This document shows positions 38,201 to 48,736 of a stretch of 64,000 nucleotides of DNA, in pieces. The number at the start of each line of letters is the position of its first letter. Positions within the stretch are counted from its first letter, which is position 1. A program made the translations under genes and the position numbers. Location: positions 9,486,001 to 9,550,000 of the forward strand of contig NC_046680.1 in the NCBI RefSeq assembly GCF_009870125.1. Reading direction: 5' to 3'. Origin of the DNA: Drosophila pseudoobscura. Lineage: Eukaryota; Arthropoda; Insecta; Diptera; Drosophilidae. Under the pieces are notes generated by a model that ran no database searches, was not told where the DNA came from, and was given only the letters and a program-made list of their open reading frames with translations.

Positions 38201-38206
38201 ACCCAG
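32202..38206 (+). CDS. Drl-2: Derailed 2, RYK-family Wnt receptor, 5' part only
   Basis: RYK-family receptors bind Wnt5 through an extracellular WIF domain and steer axons. Exons seen: 32202-32321, 37043-37170, 37258-37495, 37575-37743, 37810-37967, 38052-38206, all with good GT-AG borders and mutually consistent frames from 37043 on. Exon 1 encodes a signal peptide (hydrophobic LPTLLLCLSLAF) and the WIF start HLNIFISHHE. Exon 2 continues with GLEADLFYVHEGSINTYAMHF and HELEFSWQSLIAYP, characteristic of RYK proteins. Exon 3 completes the WIF domain, with N-glycosylation sites NAS and NDT. Exon 4 has the membrane span AACAVGLVLAVGLVASMMYL followed by RARKQLR. Exons 5-6 are the cytoplasmic juxtamembrane part. 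Exons 1 and 2 do not join in frame: a small exon of length 3n+1, about 16 bases, must lie between them. After exon 6 the kinase domain should follow, but none was found up to 64 kb. The choice of Drl-2 over drl or dnt rests on the Cap-G neighbourhood. Confidence 0.85.
32322..37042 (+). other. First intron of Drl-2
   Basis: A 4.7 kb intron between the signal-peptide exon (donor GAG|GTGCTG) and the WIF exon (acceptor TCCTCCGCAG). It must contain a micro-exon encoding roughly V-x-R-L-x plus the first base of a glycine codon; I could not place it by eye. Otherwise it contains simple repeats and low-complexity open frames that I do not support as genes. Confidence 0.65.
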
Positions 38207-41200
38207 GTGAGAACCGATAGAGAACTATCCCCATTAACAGCCCCAAGGGGGTTGATTGGGATTGAAAATGGGATTCGGACTGGGATCGGGATCGGACAGG
38301 GACTGCGAGCTGCGAGCTGCCCACGGGTAAATCAAAGCCTTTGAAATATTGCGGCACGTGGCAGCCAAATGGAGATGGAAATGAATCCCGTTGAAGCAGA
38401 GTCTCCTTGCGGGGTCGCCATGGCGCTACTCCACTCTAATTTGTCCCAAGCACCACACGATTGCTCCCCAGGCAGGGGAGGAGGGCGCATCCCGCTTCAG
38501 CCACCTTTCCTCGACGATAAAAATTAAATTCTAATTTATATTTACGAGCTGATAAAGCTCCCGTAGTGCGTTAACTCGAAACAAGAGCAGAGCCATTCAT
38601 AAATATGCGGCTTTCCCTGCCTCCCCCTCCCCCACACCCTTCAAAGATGTCTGGTTGCTGCGTCTCTGTCCCCTTTGGCTGGGGCAAGTTCTGTGTGGCA
38701 CTCACGTACCGGTGCATACCTCATGTGGGGCGTGGACGAGGGGGCGGCAGGGCAGTACACACACAGACGACACAGAAACCCAGTGCCTGGAGAGGTGAAG
38801 GATGTGATGGGAGTAGTCCCGTGTGGGTAACTGGAGAGTGGAGCACAGAGAGTGCTGGAGATGAGGAGAAGGTCACTGTTTAGATAAGCGAAAGGTGCTC
38901 CATGGAGGCAGAGGCAGACGCAGACAGTCTGCCGCTCCTCGGTATCTTTGCTTTTGTTTCAAATCCAGCGACTGCCACCCACGGGCCCGCCCTTCGTCGT
39001 TTTCCCTCGAGCAGAACTGAATCCAAACTAACCCAAACAGCCATCAGAACCTCACTTATCTACCCAATAAATCCCTTAGTTTTCCCTCAAAATGAACCGA
39101 GAAATAGCCCCCTCCCATCGGATGTCTGTGACCCGATGTCTAATGTCCTCCTCCTCTCTCCCTCTAGGGAAAACATTAGCATTTCTTTTGGGAAAGTTAA
39201 CTTTTTGGTTTTGTGAAAATCTCTCCGAAATTGGAATAAATTATTTAGCAGTCTCGCAATTGTTGTCCTTGTAAACATTCCTCAGACTTTTCCAGCCCCG
39301 ACTCTGACTTCTGCTAGAAATTCGACTCGCTCCAGCCTCGTATCTTAGCGTCCTCCTCCCTCTCCTCATTATCCTCATGATGTCTGGGCCCATTTTCGTC
39401 ACCAAGTTCCGACGCCATTTCCATCGACGCATAATTAAATATTCAATTTCCATGGAGACTCGCGGGGACTTTTATTTTTATGTGCTCTGTTCGGGGCGCT
39501 GTTCCTTGGCCTGATCTTTGCCCGCATCCTCCAGCTCCTGTTTGCTCAATGATTTCTGTTTGTTTAGACTTCAATTTCATCCTCGTTATGGGAACAGCTT
39601 CGAGAGAAGAAGGAGCTTACATGGCTATCTGGTAGCGCACAATGCCAAGAGTCATATCAATTTGGCTCTATCCCCTCACAGTGGAGGGACGCACGCATCG
39701 AAGCAGACGACAGGGAATTAAATGAATTCCCTTGCCCCCATCCTAGCCCCCACTCACAGCCCTGTAATTCGCCTAAACGTAGAGGGGAGATGCGTTTGGG
39801 ATGTGGCATGGAGATGGAGATGCGGTTGGGGTCTGAGGGTGCTTGCCATAATTATTGTTGTTCTGTTCCCCATTCAGTGGCCTCCCCAATCTCCCCTCTC
39901 CACTCTCCACTCTGCACATACATATGTGTGAGCGTTAAGCGAAGTGTAGCACAATTTGGGGGCACAAACATATAGAGTAGGGAGTGGCGATGGGGATGGA
40001 GCGCACTCATTTAGTCAAACAATTATATCCAAATGCACACAGACACACAGAGTCTGCTCTGTTCAGTTGTGTGGAAATATCTCATTTGTGTGTGGAGTGG
40101 AGCCCTCTCCTTGCTGCTCCACTGCACCCCCCTCTGACAAACCACTCCCTTAGATTCTATTAAATCAGTCTATAAATGTTGGCCAAATTGCTTTAATGTG
40201 CAGCAAAAGTTTACCAAACGGCAGCGGGTGCAAGGGGAGCTTCTAACAAAGGAAGGGGGGGTGGTGGAGAGGGTGGAGTAATAGTAGTGGAACATAACAA
40301 TAAAAACGGCAGCGAAACCAGAACCAGAACCACACTCCGACTACGGACTACAGGCTACAGCTGTTGAAACATGGCTTTGTGCTTGTTTAGAAACACTTGC
40401 AAAATATTATTGCTGCCCCACGAAAAGAGAGCCCCAGGGGGGTATATACAAAGTAGGGTGGGGAGGGGGAGCAGAGGGTGGTGGAGCAGACACCATATGC
40501 AGAGGCACCAAGCAAACAGCACTGCAAACAGAATAAATTTCTAGGAAGAGGCATTAGGATATTGAATCGGAAGAGCAGCCCAAGATGTTGCCTCTTCGGT
40601 GGTTACTTGAGAACGGGAATCAGAGCGAAGAGCGGGAAGGAGTACCCAGCGTCTGAGGGCAGAAATGGGTTAAGGAGGAGTCAACGACAAGGACGGGAGG
40701 ACGCCATGCGCCGCATTTGAATGGCATCATTAAAGCAAAAGTTTTCCAAGTGCGTGAGGGAGCACAAAGCGCGAGAGAGAGAGAAAAGCGCAAAGGAAAG
40801 TTGGAAATTAATTTCCATGGAGGTTGGAGCATGTCGCGGTGTTTTATGGAGATTACTGGATCAGCAAATGGCAGGAGGAGGCAGTAGACCCAGAGCAGGT
40901 GCTAATTAAAATTGTTGTCGTCGCCCCATTAAAGAAATTTGTAAATCAACCTGCAAATGACGCGCGCCGCATGGGGCAAAGTCAAGCACCACCGCCAGTG
41001 GAGTTATCAAGGAGGAGGGTGAGTCCCCAATCCCCAATCCCCAGTAGAATCTGGCGGCACGTACTCCGTTAATGGATTTTCCACTGCTGTTCTTTTTGAT
41101 TAAAACGCATTATTTACATTTGCCACAAAAGCTTTATGGAAACGGAATGGAATGGATGGAGACAACGGAAAGACAGTTAATGGGTGTCGTGGTATGTGGC

Positions 41201-44174
41201 CGGACAGGACAGGTGCCGCCTCCAAGGGGTTAACGTTGGCCCCATCAACCCGATGAACAAAAGAAGTCGCTAGAAGGTGACAAATTACCCGAGCGTTAGT
41301 CGATTTTTTTGGTTCCCATTTCCTGCATTTCCTGCATTTTCATCGCGTCTGTGAGGTGTCCTTCGGTCAGGTCGGTGGCAGGCAAACTGCGGCGGATGGC
41401 TCTGTCTGGCATTACACTATTGATTGCTTCCTGTCAGCCGCAGGAGAGACAATCGGATGCCGCTGGACGGGGTCGAGTGGCGGATGCTGAGGGTCTGTGC
41501 CGGATGTATGGGGCAGGCCACATAATCAGGCATAGTTCTGCCCCAGCGGGATGCCGCGGTTTTCGCACTTAACCATTTGACCAGACCCTGGACTGTGGCT
41601 GGCTGTGAGGAATAGCAGGACCCTCCCACTGGTTTAATTTGCGGTCAAGTGGCTACGAGCGTAACAGCTGGTATTAATCGCTCTTCCTGGCAGATGGCAG
41701 CTGGCGGCTGGCGGATGGTGGGCTGCCTCCTGCACTTAAGCGGACTGTCAAGCGAAATGGCGCAATGGTATGGCTATGATTAGCAAACAGTAATTGAAGG
41801 CAAGAGTTTCCCTAACGAGCGGACTCGATAACTGGGTCACATGGCTCTGAGTGGTCCATGGTCGGAAATCTAGCCCATTCGACAGGACAACGAGTGTGTG
41901 ACTAGCTCTTCCACTGAAATGTCAATTAGAACGGCGGACAACCGCTGGTCGCAGTCATCTAAATGCTCCTTTGAAACATACATAAATGGACATGAAATCG
42001 ATGCCTCGGCAATCGTCGCTCGTAGGCAATTGAGCTCGCTGGACTCTACTGTCATATCGCTGAATTAATAAGTGATAATCTCGATCTCAATCGTAAGAGT
42101 AAATGTCAGGCAGCGTCCTTGATTAAAGGATCCCTAAACTACAAGTCTCACGGGAGGCTCGTGCCCCACAGCGGAAGTAACGAGCGCCGAAATTGAAATA
42201 TAAACGCATGCTGTGCCGCGCCTCAATCCCCACGGCGGGGGAGGGGGGTACCGAGAGGGGTCTCCCGGTGTGACACCTGACTAATTTATGTTCATTAAGC
42301 AGGCGTTAAGTCGCCTTGAGAGCAGCTGGCAACATCGCTGGCCGGGCCTCCATTTGCATACGCCGAGGGGGTGGCAGTGGGCCGATGGGGATGGACTCCC
42401 GAAAGCTTTTGCACACACAGCTGATTACGTTTTTCGTTCTACGTGCCGTGGTAATGCCGAGGTGACAAACCAAAATGTGTAGTTCCATGTAATTTCAGAA
42501 TGGTCGGAGACCCGGAGACCGAAGAAGGAACGACGGAAAGATAGAAGGCAGGCCGGGCCCCCTGCCGTGCGGAGAAAGGTGAACGGGACCCAAGATTAAT
42601 ATGCAAATTCATGTACGGCATTAAACGTGAGCAGAGAAACATTTTGTGTGTGCCCGGCTGGCTGTGTGCACAAATTACGACGGCTACAGGAGGATGGGTT
42701 GGATGGATTGGATGGGTTGGGATGGAGGAAAAAAGTAAAGACACGAGAAAATCAATTTCCCAACACGAGCGAGGAGGTTCACACTCTAATTTGAGTTTAG
42801 TGCATTTCCGTGTCGTGCCAAAATGGCAAGAATTAAAGCCACAAGCTGTCAAGGAAAAAGGACTTAGCCAGACAGCGAGAAAGTTGGAGCTGTGACCAAG
42901 GTCTGCCACAGCGCTGGATGCTGGAAGGATGCGGGAGGCGGGACGCGGGATGCAGGATGGAGACGTACTGAAACCGAAATCCCATCAAATCTATCAAAAT
43001 CGTTTACGCAAATCGGAGAAGCAGAGAACGCATTTAATGGGAGAGCTTTTCCCGAGCTGCCATCGCCACTATTCCCTTTCTTTCCCGTTCGGCTTCCTTC
43101 AACATCACTCATTCAGAGAGTGGCAAATCCAATAAGGGATGAGCTGGCAGCAGCTTGGTGAAAGTTTATTAAAAAAGGAAAACTCTTCGCACCCAAAGTG
43201 GCGCCAAACTGACAGCTTTGGGGCGCAACTTAGACTCCGACCCGTGTCCCGTGCCCCCTGCCCCCTGCCACAAACTCCTACGCTACAAGGCCCCAGGATG
43301 TCAGGCAGTCAGTCAATTGTAGTTTCCGTGGCTGTTGCTCAAAGTTTTAATTACACAGTCGTTGCCGTTGACTCCCAGGAGGAGCCAAAGGAGGTAGCAG
43401 TCTGAAGAGGGAGCAGGGAGAGGCCTGGTTGCCTGGGAAACAACTGTCTACAAGGCCACTAGCATTTTTGGGCTGCCAATGAAAGTAGGACTGGGACCAG
43501 AATCCAGTCCGAGTCCAAAATCGAGCATCTCTTGTCCTGGGTCCTGCCAGTGTCTGTTGATCCGTGCTCTCGACCCTGTTCACGGCTGGCTGTTGGTGTG
43601 GTCTATTTTGCATGTGCATCCTGTTTATTCAGCGACAAGGATTTATCACCGCGTGCACATACTGGAGACTGCGGTGAGGAAGGAGAAGAAAGAGAACAAC
43701 CACGAAGGAAAGCGCACAATATTGCACTAATTATTTTTGGCAAATTTTCAAAGCCTATTATGAACGAAACCCTCTTGTTCTGTGTGCGTGGAAATTCTTT
43801 CAAAGTTTAGCCAGATGCCACATTAATTCTTAAATTTAAGCATTGTTCTATAAACGTTTAACCGCAGCTTTTTAGTGTCCTTTTTTGACTGGATGGCTTT
43901 TTTGACTGGAATCCTACGATTTTAAACCCAATTTTAAGTAGTTTATTTTCCATAAGACATTATTGGAACCTCCGAACATTGCCAACAGCCCGCATCCCAG
44001 TGAAGAGTCATTTGCCAGCCACTGGCGAGACGCTGCGACTCGAGTCGACTTTTTGTCTGCCAAATATGGGAGGGGCATGCAACGGGGGTATGTCAGTTTG
44101 CCGCGTGGATGATGGAGTGCGCCATTGTTGCATTTTAATTGAAATTTCTGTGTGAACTTGGCGCGACACCCGTG

Positions 44175-44195
44175 CAGCAGCAGCAGCAGCAGCAG
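44175..44195. repeat. (CAG)7 repeat
   Basis: Seven CAG units in non-coding context. Confidence 0.9.
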
Positions 44196-46433
44196 CAACA
44201 CTAACGAGAGCCCCGAATGATGGCAAAAAAGGAGCAAATAAAACAGTGTCGGGTGCAATCACAAGGCAAACAAGGACATGACAATGCCAAAGTGGCAATA
44301 CATAAAAATGAATGAATAAAGCGGACAGCAAAATGAAAGAAATGGAAAACGGCAGTACTCGTAGTAATAGAGCAGAGTCAGCCGAATCTGTCACCGATTT
44401 TGCTCCAATTTTTGTAATTTTTGTAATATTAAGGAGTCTTTAATCAGACCATAGGAATTCCCATTCCCATTCCCCCTTCACCGCATAGTATGTTTAATGT
44501 GACCTCAGTTGCTGGCAATTAAAGGGTATTCAAAAGCTGTCTCTTTTTATGCAAATTGACATTCCCATCCGCCTTTGGGCCTTGGGTCGTGGGTCGTTGG
44601 TCGATGGTCGTGGCTCGTGAAATCCGTCGCATTTTTGCGGCTCAACGCAAATATAATAATAAATTTTGCATATTGCTGTTGCCATTATTTTTCATAAATG
44701 AAACTGTTGTCAATGGTTGGGATACAGACGCCTCTTTTTGTTGTCCATCGCGGATGCCGCTCTCTCCGTGGCTCTGCCCTTTGTTAGCGTCGTTTTTATG
44801 GCCATATCCTGTTTGACTTTTTGTCACCGTTTATTGTTTCCAGAACACCGCCCCCATCCACCTTTGAGGTGGGGTGACGGAGGATGAGACCGCTCGGCTC
44901 CCGTTGCGGTCACTTTATTGTTTGCCGGATACGTTCCGCCACATTTCGAAAAGTGCCCCCGAATGCGAAGGATGTCGGAGGACCAGGACGATGGAAACCA
45001 CGTAATTTGCCGTCTGATGAAGATTTACGACATGGAAGCCGCAAAAATAAACGCCAAATACACGAAGGCCATATAAAGCAACAAAGCGCAAGGTTACTCA
45101 ACCCACAGCAACCTCCCTCCATCCCAGAGCCACCACCCCAAACCCCTGTTGTCGGGGCCAGGCCATGATGGATGTGCATGGCTGGTCGGGTGAATGTGAA
45201 CCCTATCCGACTTCTGGGCGGCCATTCTCCCGTTCTCCCCTCGGCCATTTATGTAAATTTGCTAAGAAAATTAAGCTCAAAATGAAGAGATTTGTCTCGG
45301 GTTTATTAGCCAAGATGTAGGAGCCTAGGAGCCGCGGCGAGGGAGTTCATCTAGGAGGCAGGCCAGGCATCCAAGCATCCAAGCATCCCGGCAACATTTT
45401 AGCCCCGTCCAAATGTGCCTCCAGGGGCAGGGCATATTCTGGTAAGTACCCAGCCAGCACATTCTATGCAATTCATGGGCGTTAACGAGGCGACTCTGTG
45501 TGTGTTGGCGCTCCCAAATTAGTGGGCGTGGCGTGGTGGTGCATGATGGTAGTCCGAAAAAGAAGAGTGAAACAAAAGCTCGCACACACATCCTACATGC
45601 CCCATGTGAGTATCTGTTTTTAATGGCAGCACTATTAGACGTGGAGGCTGCTCCATCCTGATTAGGTGGCAGCCAGGATAAGCCTGTTTCGGCCCCGCCA
45701 TCTGCCTCTGCTTCTGCCTCTGCTTATGAGTACTCTTCCGATGCTCCGAATGCTTGTCCAATAAATAATTCATGTCTGCCCAGAAGAGCCCGCAAAGGAG
45801 TGTGTGGCTGTTCTCCATCTCCATCCGCCCCCCCTGCAGAGCCGGACACAAGGCTAATGCGGATGCAGACAGAGGAAGCTGTGTGTGGAAACGGAAACGT
45901 AATGCAATTCACGAAGCAAATGAATGGTTTAATGCATGCCTACAGGGGCATGGACCAGAAACAAACCAAAGGCAGGGCCAGGGCCTAGGAGTTGCTTACG
46001 AAAATGTGGGATAACACCTGCTGGGAAGGCCGAGGTGGGTAGGTCCTGGAATTTTGTGCGTAAGTACAATCTTAATGGGCAATTGTAATGCAAAATATTC
46101 CATTAACAATTTACCAGTGGATAAGCTAAAACAATAGACGAGGTTGCCTACATTCATTCAATTAGAGACTTTGGTTGCCATTCGATACAATAGCTCGCAC
46201 TGCTACATGAATTATATATTTGCATGCCCCTTGCCGCCCAGTAAACATAATCATGTTTCAACAGGATATCTATCCTAGCTGTTACTCCGTGCGTCAGTCA
46301 TTTAATTGTAGACCTAGCCTAAAGTAGATCGCTTCCTTATACCTAGAAATTGCAATGTACACCCTTTGATGACTTTGCGCGCTTTTATAATTTGTAGTCG
46401 GCATTTTCATTGCAGATATTCACATAAACTAAT

Positions 46434-46790
46434 GTGTGGAAAAGAAAAAAGCGCGTAATTTCACAAAAATTTTTAATTCGTGTCGATGAAATTAATATAC
46501 CGGAGGATATAGCGACTCAAGCTAGAAGTTTTCTATCATTTTTAATGTTTCTTCATCTTTACCCGTATTTTCTGATGGCTTTTTCCAATTTAAAATTTAA
46601 ACAAGAAGTACGAAATTTGGTTTTAGCACTCATTGATTGCATAGCTTCTGTTGGACTAGATCATTCCTACCATCTTCTTCTCGTACTGCTCAAATATTGT
46701 ACTGAGCTGAATGTTGTAATTCGCTTGGATTTGAAAAATGTATTATACAACAAATCAGTGGTCTCTGCCTGGGTCTACGGAAATGGATGA
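46434..46790 (+). other. Unexplained AT-rich open frame, 118 codons
   Basis: Open from a GTG at 46434 (the nearest ATG, at 46432, is in another frame) to a stop at 46790, after an in-frame stop at 46425-46427. The frame reads as a mixed, leucine-rich, non-repetitive helical sequence (for example RNLVLALIDCIASVGLDHSY) rather than the serine/proline-rich noise of other open frames here, and its AT content is much higher than the neighbours'. A possible splice acceptor TTTTCATTGCAG precedes it at about 46404-46415. I do not recognise it. It may be a gene fragment, a remnant of a mobile element, or chance in AT-rich DNA. Confidence 0.3.
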
Positions 46791-47087
46791 TCAGCATTGA
46801 GTGGCTTATTGTAAGAGACCCTAAAGCCTCAGTATGAGTGCGTTTGGGTTCTGCCTGTTAGATGATCCGCGCTCAAGAGGCTGATCATGACGCTCTTCAA
46901 AAGGAATGTTTAACATAAATAATAGTTTTTTATGTCACTGCGTTAATATACGCGCTTTTGACTTTATACATATGTATATACATATATCAGAGTATGCATA
47001 TGCATGGGTTCACTACAAAAAAAAACCACGAGATCTGAGGTGAGAACAGTGTGTCCATGAGCTCACACTGTAGTGACAAAATAATCA

Positions 47088-47093
47088 TTTATT
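47088..47093 (-). terminator. Polyadenylation signal of the Ly6-type gene
   Basis: AATAAA on the minus strand, about 195 bases past the stop codon of the Ly6-type gene and the first good match downstream. Confidence 0.5.
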
Positions 47094-47288
47094 ATCACAC
47101 GGAAAGATCATGGATTGTACTATCTACATACATTCATAAAACGTATAGCATACGTTAGCTTACAGGATCCGAAATCTACTTGGCTAGGAAATTAAAGATA
47201 ATAGTAGATTTGAGCAACATTGGGTTCGTTGAGTAAATTCATTGAGGTTGTACCGCGCAGATCTACGGGCTACGCTACACGCCCGGAA

Positions 47289-48050
47289 CTAGTGCTGCTT
47301 GATGAGGACGTGACCGGAGTGCCTCTTGTACAGGACCAGCGATATGTTGATCAGAAAAGGAGCAGCTAGCCAGAACATACGCGTGCCAATGCCAGTGGCC
47401 TCGCGATGAAAGATGCCCGAGGCAGCACCGCGGCCCGTATTGCAGAAGGACTCCTCGCAACAGGAGGTGCAGGCGTAGAGCTTGGTCCGCTCCCCGATGA
47501 TGATGCAGCCAGGCTCGCAGTTGGCGACACATCGGCGATCCAAGGACCACATCTTCGGAGAGCTCGTGGAGTTCTCTGTGCTGGTGGTATAGGAGAACCG
47601 CTTGACCTGAGGCAATAGACATGTAGTGTTGTCTGTTTAATGGCTCTCTTCTGGGACTGTCACTCACCATGCAGATGAACTCCTCGCCTTGGCACTTCTT
47701 AAACAGAGACGAATCATTGCGCACCGCCACGTCCACGCAGGACTCGCCATCGTCCATCGTGTGGCAGGCGTAGCACCAGAGCTTGTTCACCCGCTCGATG
47801 GCCGCCGCAGTGCGGTGGATGTGTCCCGTCAGGGAGGTGCTGGACCCAGACCCGGGTGAACTGGTGCCCGTGACTGTCCGGGAATGCAGGAATTTTAAAG
47901 ATTATTGATTTTTCTCTTCTGCGGCTGCTTGTGAACAAGGTCACATCGCTCCAAGGAGCACACACACTCACCATTGTTGACGCAGGCCGTAAACACAATG
48001 GACGAGATGGTCAGGAGGAAGTAGGCGAGCGTGAGGAGCACTCGGCACAT
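47289..48050 (-). CDS. Ly6/three-finger GPI-anchored protein
   Basis: Small secreted, probably GPI-anchored protein of the fly Ly6 family; relatives act in septate junctions, channel trafficking and sleep control, but this member's role is not known to me. Exons on the minus strand: 48050-47972, 47873-47668, 47606-47289, joining in frame to 200 residues. An N-terminal signal peptide (VLLTLAYFLLTISSIVFTA) precedes the mature part. After a Ser/Gly-rich spacer come LWCYAC, GESC, KKC, FIC, RRC, ANC, PGC, YACTSCC and the closing FCN, twelve cysteines in all, against about ten in a standard three-finger fold. The C-terminal hydrophobic segment (MFWLAAPFLINISLVLY) fits a GPI attachment signal after GRGAASG, although the tail after it is unusually long and basic. 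The promoter side carries several TATCGATA elements. Confidence 0.85.
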
Positions 48051-48736
48051 GGTGCAAGCCACCAGCTTCTATTTAATCTACGCTGGTGTTCCAAATGCTC
48101 CTCCAACAGTCGCTTGCATGTTTGTTGATATTTTATCGATATATCGATATGGGACCTTCTATTATAAGGATGTGCCATTTCATACATCAAACGTATCGCA
48201 GAAAACTAAATCCCAGGTTATTTGGCACATTATGAGCCAGCCAGTAGAGCAACGCTTTGCATGTGTTATATTTTGGGTACGATATTTTTTTCGACGATTA
48301 GATTACTAGAAATATCTAGACTGTAGGCAATTGCCTATATTCCAAGAAGGAAGAGTACCCAAATATTTCACAGCTCCCTCTCAAAATTCAATAAAAATGT
48401 TTGAATTTTTCCGATTTATCGATATTTTAAAATTGATATGTGCGATACGGCGATACTAAAATTAAAAAATTTAATATATCGATATACGATATTTTTTAAA
48501 ATTTACAATCCCAGTCGCTTGCTTGTTATGTACATGTGTCGCCAGGACGAATGCCAGGCGAAGACGCAGTGGACGAGGACATGCGCAGTGAACTGTGGAT
48601 AGGACTAGCTGAGACCAAAACTACTGATTCTTGGGCCCCTTTAATAAACTCGATTACAAGCCCATTCGATAAATGGTGCGACAGGAAATTTTGAAATGGA
48701 AGCTGGAAAAAAGATTAAGTACAAAAATCTCAGTGA
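48051..48736. promoter_or_regulatory. Intergenic region with four DRE elements
   Basis: AT-rich spacer between the start of the Ly6-type gene and the end of the ARMC3-like gene. It contains four perfect TATCGATA palindromes: 48134-48141, 48142-48149 (directly abutting), 48417-48424 and 48477-48484. TATCGATA is the DREF-binding DRE typical of fly housekeeping and proliferation promoters. The nearest pair lies 84 bases before the Ly6 start codon. The AT-rich part is bounded by an 11-base direct repeat (CAGTCGCTTGC at 48107-48117 and 48512-48522). Confidence 0.7.

Larger units (their letters stand above)
38207..47288. other. Gene-poor stretch between Drl-2 and the Ly6 gene
   Basis: Nine kilobases in which I looked specifically for the missing kinase exons of Drl-2 (glycine loop, catalytic loop of the H-K-D-x-A-x-R-N type, and the GDNENRP stretch known from the family) and found none on either strand. 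If the Drl-2 transcript read through its last donor it would end at a stop near 38342. The stretch contains a (CAG)7 run and an AT-rich open frame at 46.43-46.79 kb. Nothing else coding is supported. Confidence 0.5.
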
